Assembly: GCA_904374805.1 (NCBI GenBank)
Contig: CAJFEW010000044.1
Span: 1-37,003 of the forward strand
Origin: an uncultured Neglectibacter sp.
GTDB lineage: Bacteria; Bacillota; Clostridia; Oscillospirales; Acutalibacteraceae
DNA: 37,003 nt
Reading direction: 5' to 3'
Part shown: in pieces, positions 36,360 to 37,003 of the stretch
Position numbering within the stretch: the stretch's first letter is position 1
Layout of the letters: each line of letters begins with the position of its first letter
Notes under the pieces: model-generated
Seen by the model: the letters and a program-made list of their open reading frames with translations, nothing else
Databases searched by the model: none
What the model was told of the DNA's origin: nothing
Made by a program: the position numbers and the translations under genes

Positions 36360-36910
36360 CCGGCCCGTGGCCCAGGACAAGCCGCCCTCTTGCCTGCGGC
36401 AAGGGCGGGGGGTTGCACCCCGGGCAAGCCGCCTTCTTGCGTGCCGCAAGGGCGGGAGGTTGAATACTTTCGCTCGGCCGAAATACGCGGGCATGAGGGA
36501 AAGACATACATGTCCACTCGCCTGGCGGCGGGGAGGAGTTGTCCGTTCTTGAGACTCGTTACGGGGGAGGCCTCCCCCGCACCCCCCGGGAGGGGGCTCT
36601 GCCCCCTAGACCCCCGAACGGGGGGAAGTGTCCCCCCTACCCCCCTCTTAAGGGCCGGGTGCGTGACCGCACAGGACAAGCCGGCCCGTGGCCGGGCAGG
36701 ACAGGCCGCCTTCTTGCCTGCGGCAAGGGCGGGGGGTTGCACCCCGGACAAGCCGCCTTCTTGCGTGCCGCAAGGGCGGGAGGTTGAATACTTTCGCTCG
36801 GCGGAAACACGCGAACGCGCGTCCATGACCCACACCGCCCGAGCGTCAGCGAGCGGCCCTAAGCGCGAAAGTAAGTTCTTTGCCAAACTTTCTTTCAAGA
36901 AAGCGGGGGG
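36360..36910 (+). repeat. Composite intergenic repeat family B, copy 3
   Basis: Full architecture as copy 1 but on the opposite strand: hairpin block (36360-36460), GTTGAATACTTTCGCTCGGC, CGCCTGGCGGCGGGGAGGAG, GGGGGAGGCCTCCCCC palindrome, CCCCCCGGGAGGGGG and CCCCCGAACGGGGG palindromes, CCCCCCTACCCCCCTCTTA, second hairpin block (36661-36780), second GTTGAATACTTTCGCTCGGC, CGGAAACACGCGAACGCGCG, CCCGAGCGTCAGCGAGCGG, AAGTTCTTTGCCAAAC and TTTCTTTCAAGAAAGCGGGG. The internal parts GTTGAATACTTTCGC and the hairpin units occur twice within it. It lies upstream of the marR promoter and downstream of the next minus-strand gene. No gene is seen. Confidence 0.8.
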
Positions 36911-36934
36911 GCGTGGCCGTACGAAGAGCGCCAA

Positions 36935-36970
36935 AGAAGGCCGCCCTTGCGGGCGGCCTTCTGTTTTTTC
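36935..36970. terminator. Terminator at the right end of the window
   Basis: Perfect 12-bp stem AGAAGGCCGCCC (36935-36946) / GGGCGGCCTTCT (36951-36962) with a 4-nt loop. It is followed on the plus strand by GTTTTTTC and on the minus strand by TTTGG. Probably belongs to the minus-strand gene ending at 36981. Confidence 0.75.
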
Positions 36971-36980
36971 TTATTTTCTT

Positions 36981-37003
36981 TTATTTCTGGGGCTGCACCA
37001 GAT
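36981..37003 (-). CDS. Probable 3' end of a gene entering from the right
   Basis: The minus strand reads LVQPQK then TAA (36983-36981), 19 bp before a terminator stem. The peptide is too short to identify. The assignment rests on the stop-plus-terminator arrangement and could be chance. Confidence 0.35.

Noticed and set aside
1-37003. tRNA, rRNA, riboswitch and transposase genes
   Set aside because: None recognised by eye. No cloverleaf with CCA end, no conserved riboswitch core and no DDE or HUH transposase motif was seen; a covariance-model search would be the decisive test.

Overview
The window looks like chromosomal DNA of a GC-rich member of the Clostridia, most likely an Oscillospiraceae or Ruminococcaceae-type gut bacterium. 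This is inferred from the gene families (dimeric glycyl-tRNA synthetase, FucO-like lactaldehyde reductase, RR-HK-HtrA operon, MarR-controlled heterodimeric ABC exporter), strong AGGAGG-type ribosome binding sites, and sigma-A promoters with 17-bp spacers and frequent TGn extended -10 boxes. No 16S rRNA, plasmid or phage backbone gene is present.

Layout. 1-2.4 kb (minus): a membrane-anchored protein of unknown function running off the left edge, a stray copy of an acetyltransferase 3' end, a winged-helix regulator broken by a 7-bp tandem duplication, and an intact GNAT acetyltransferase. 2.8-10.7 kb (minus): lactaldehyde reductase, an EF-G-like translational GTPase with altered G motifs, then an rlmB operon whose second gene is a 1064-aa P-type-ATPase-like membrane protein lacking the catalytic motifs. 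11.3-16.1 kb: hemW, a GNAT protein and lepA (minus; lepA carries a C-terminal deletion and frameshift). 16.1-19.4 kb (plus): glycyl-tRNA synthetase and a Ser/Pro-rich single-pass membrane protein. 19.4-24.1 kb (minus): a response regulator-histidine kinase-HtrA-YbaK operon. 24.1-24.8 kb (minus): an XRE regulator with a zinc-ribbon tail. 25.0-29.7 kb: a sodium:solute symporter, a convergent methyltransferase, and a LacI regulator with a Gfo/Idh/MocA oxidoreductase, together a likely carbohydrate or polyol module. 30.0-36.3 kb (minus): a compact five-gene operon of MarR regulator, two ABC exporter half-transporters, a cytidylate-kinase-like protein and a diacylglycerol-kinase-family lipid kinase. 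The last 23 bases are probably the 3' end of another minus-strand gene.

Intergenic regions are unusual. A roughly 550-bp composite of GC-rich mini-hairpins (here 'family B') occurs at about 11.34-11.87, 17.54-18.10 and 36.36-36.91 kb. A smaller element ('family A') lies downstream of three genes (about 2.5-2.8, 13.6-13.9 and 29.75-29.99 kb). The glycyl-tRNA synthetase promoter lies in a duplicated block. None of these encodes a convincing protein.

Four coding sequences carry frame disruptions (left-edge gene, winged-helix regulator, lepA, XRE regulator). Two of these fit loss of one G from a G run. The sequence may contain residual indel errors as well as real gene decay, and this should be settled before the lesions are interpreted biologically.
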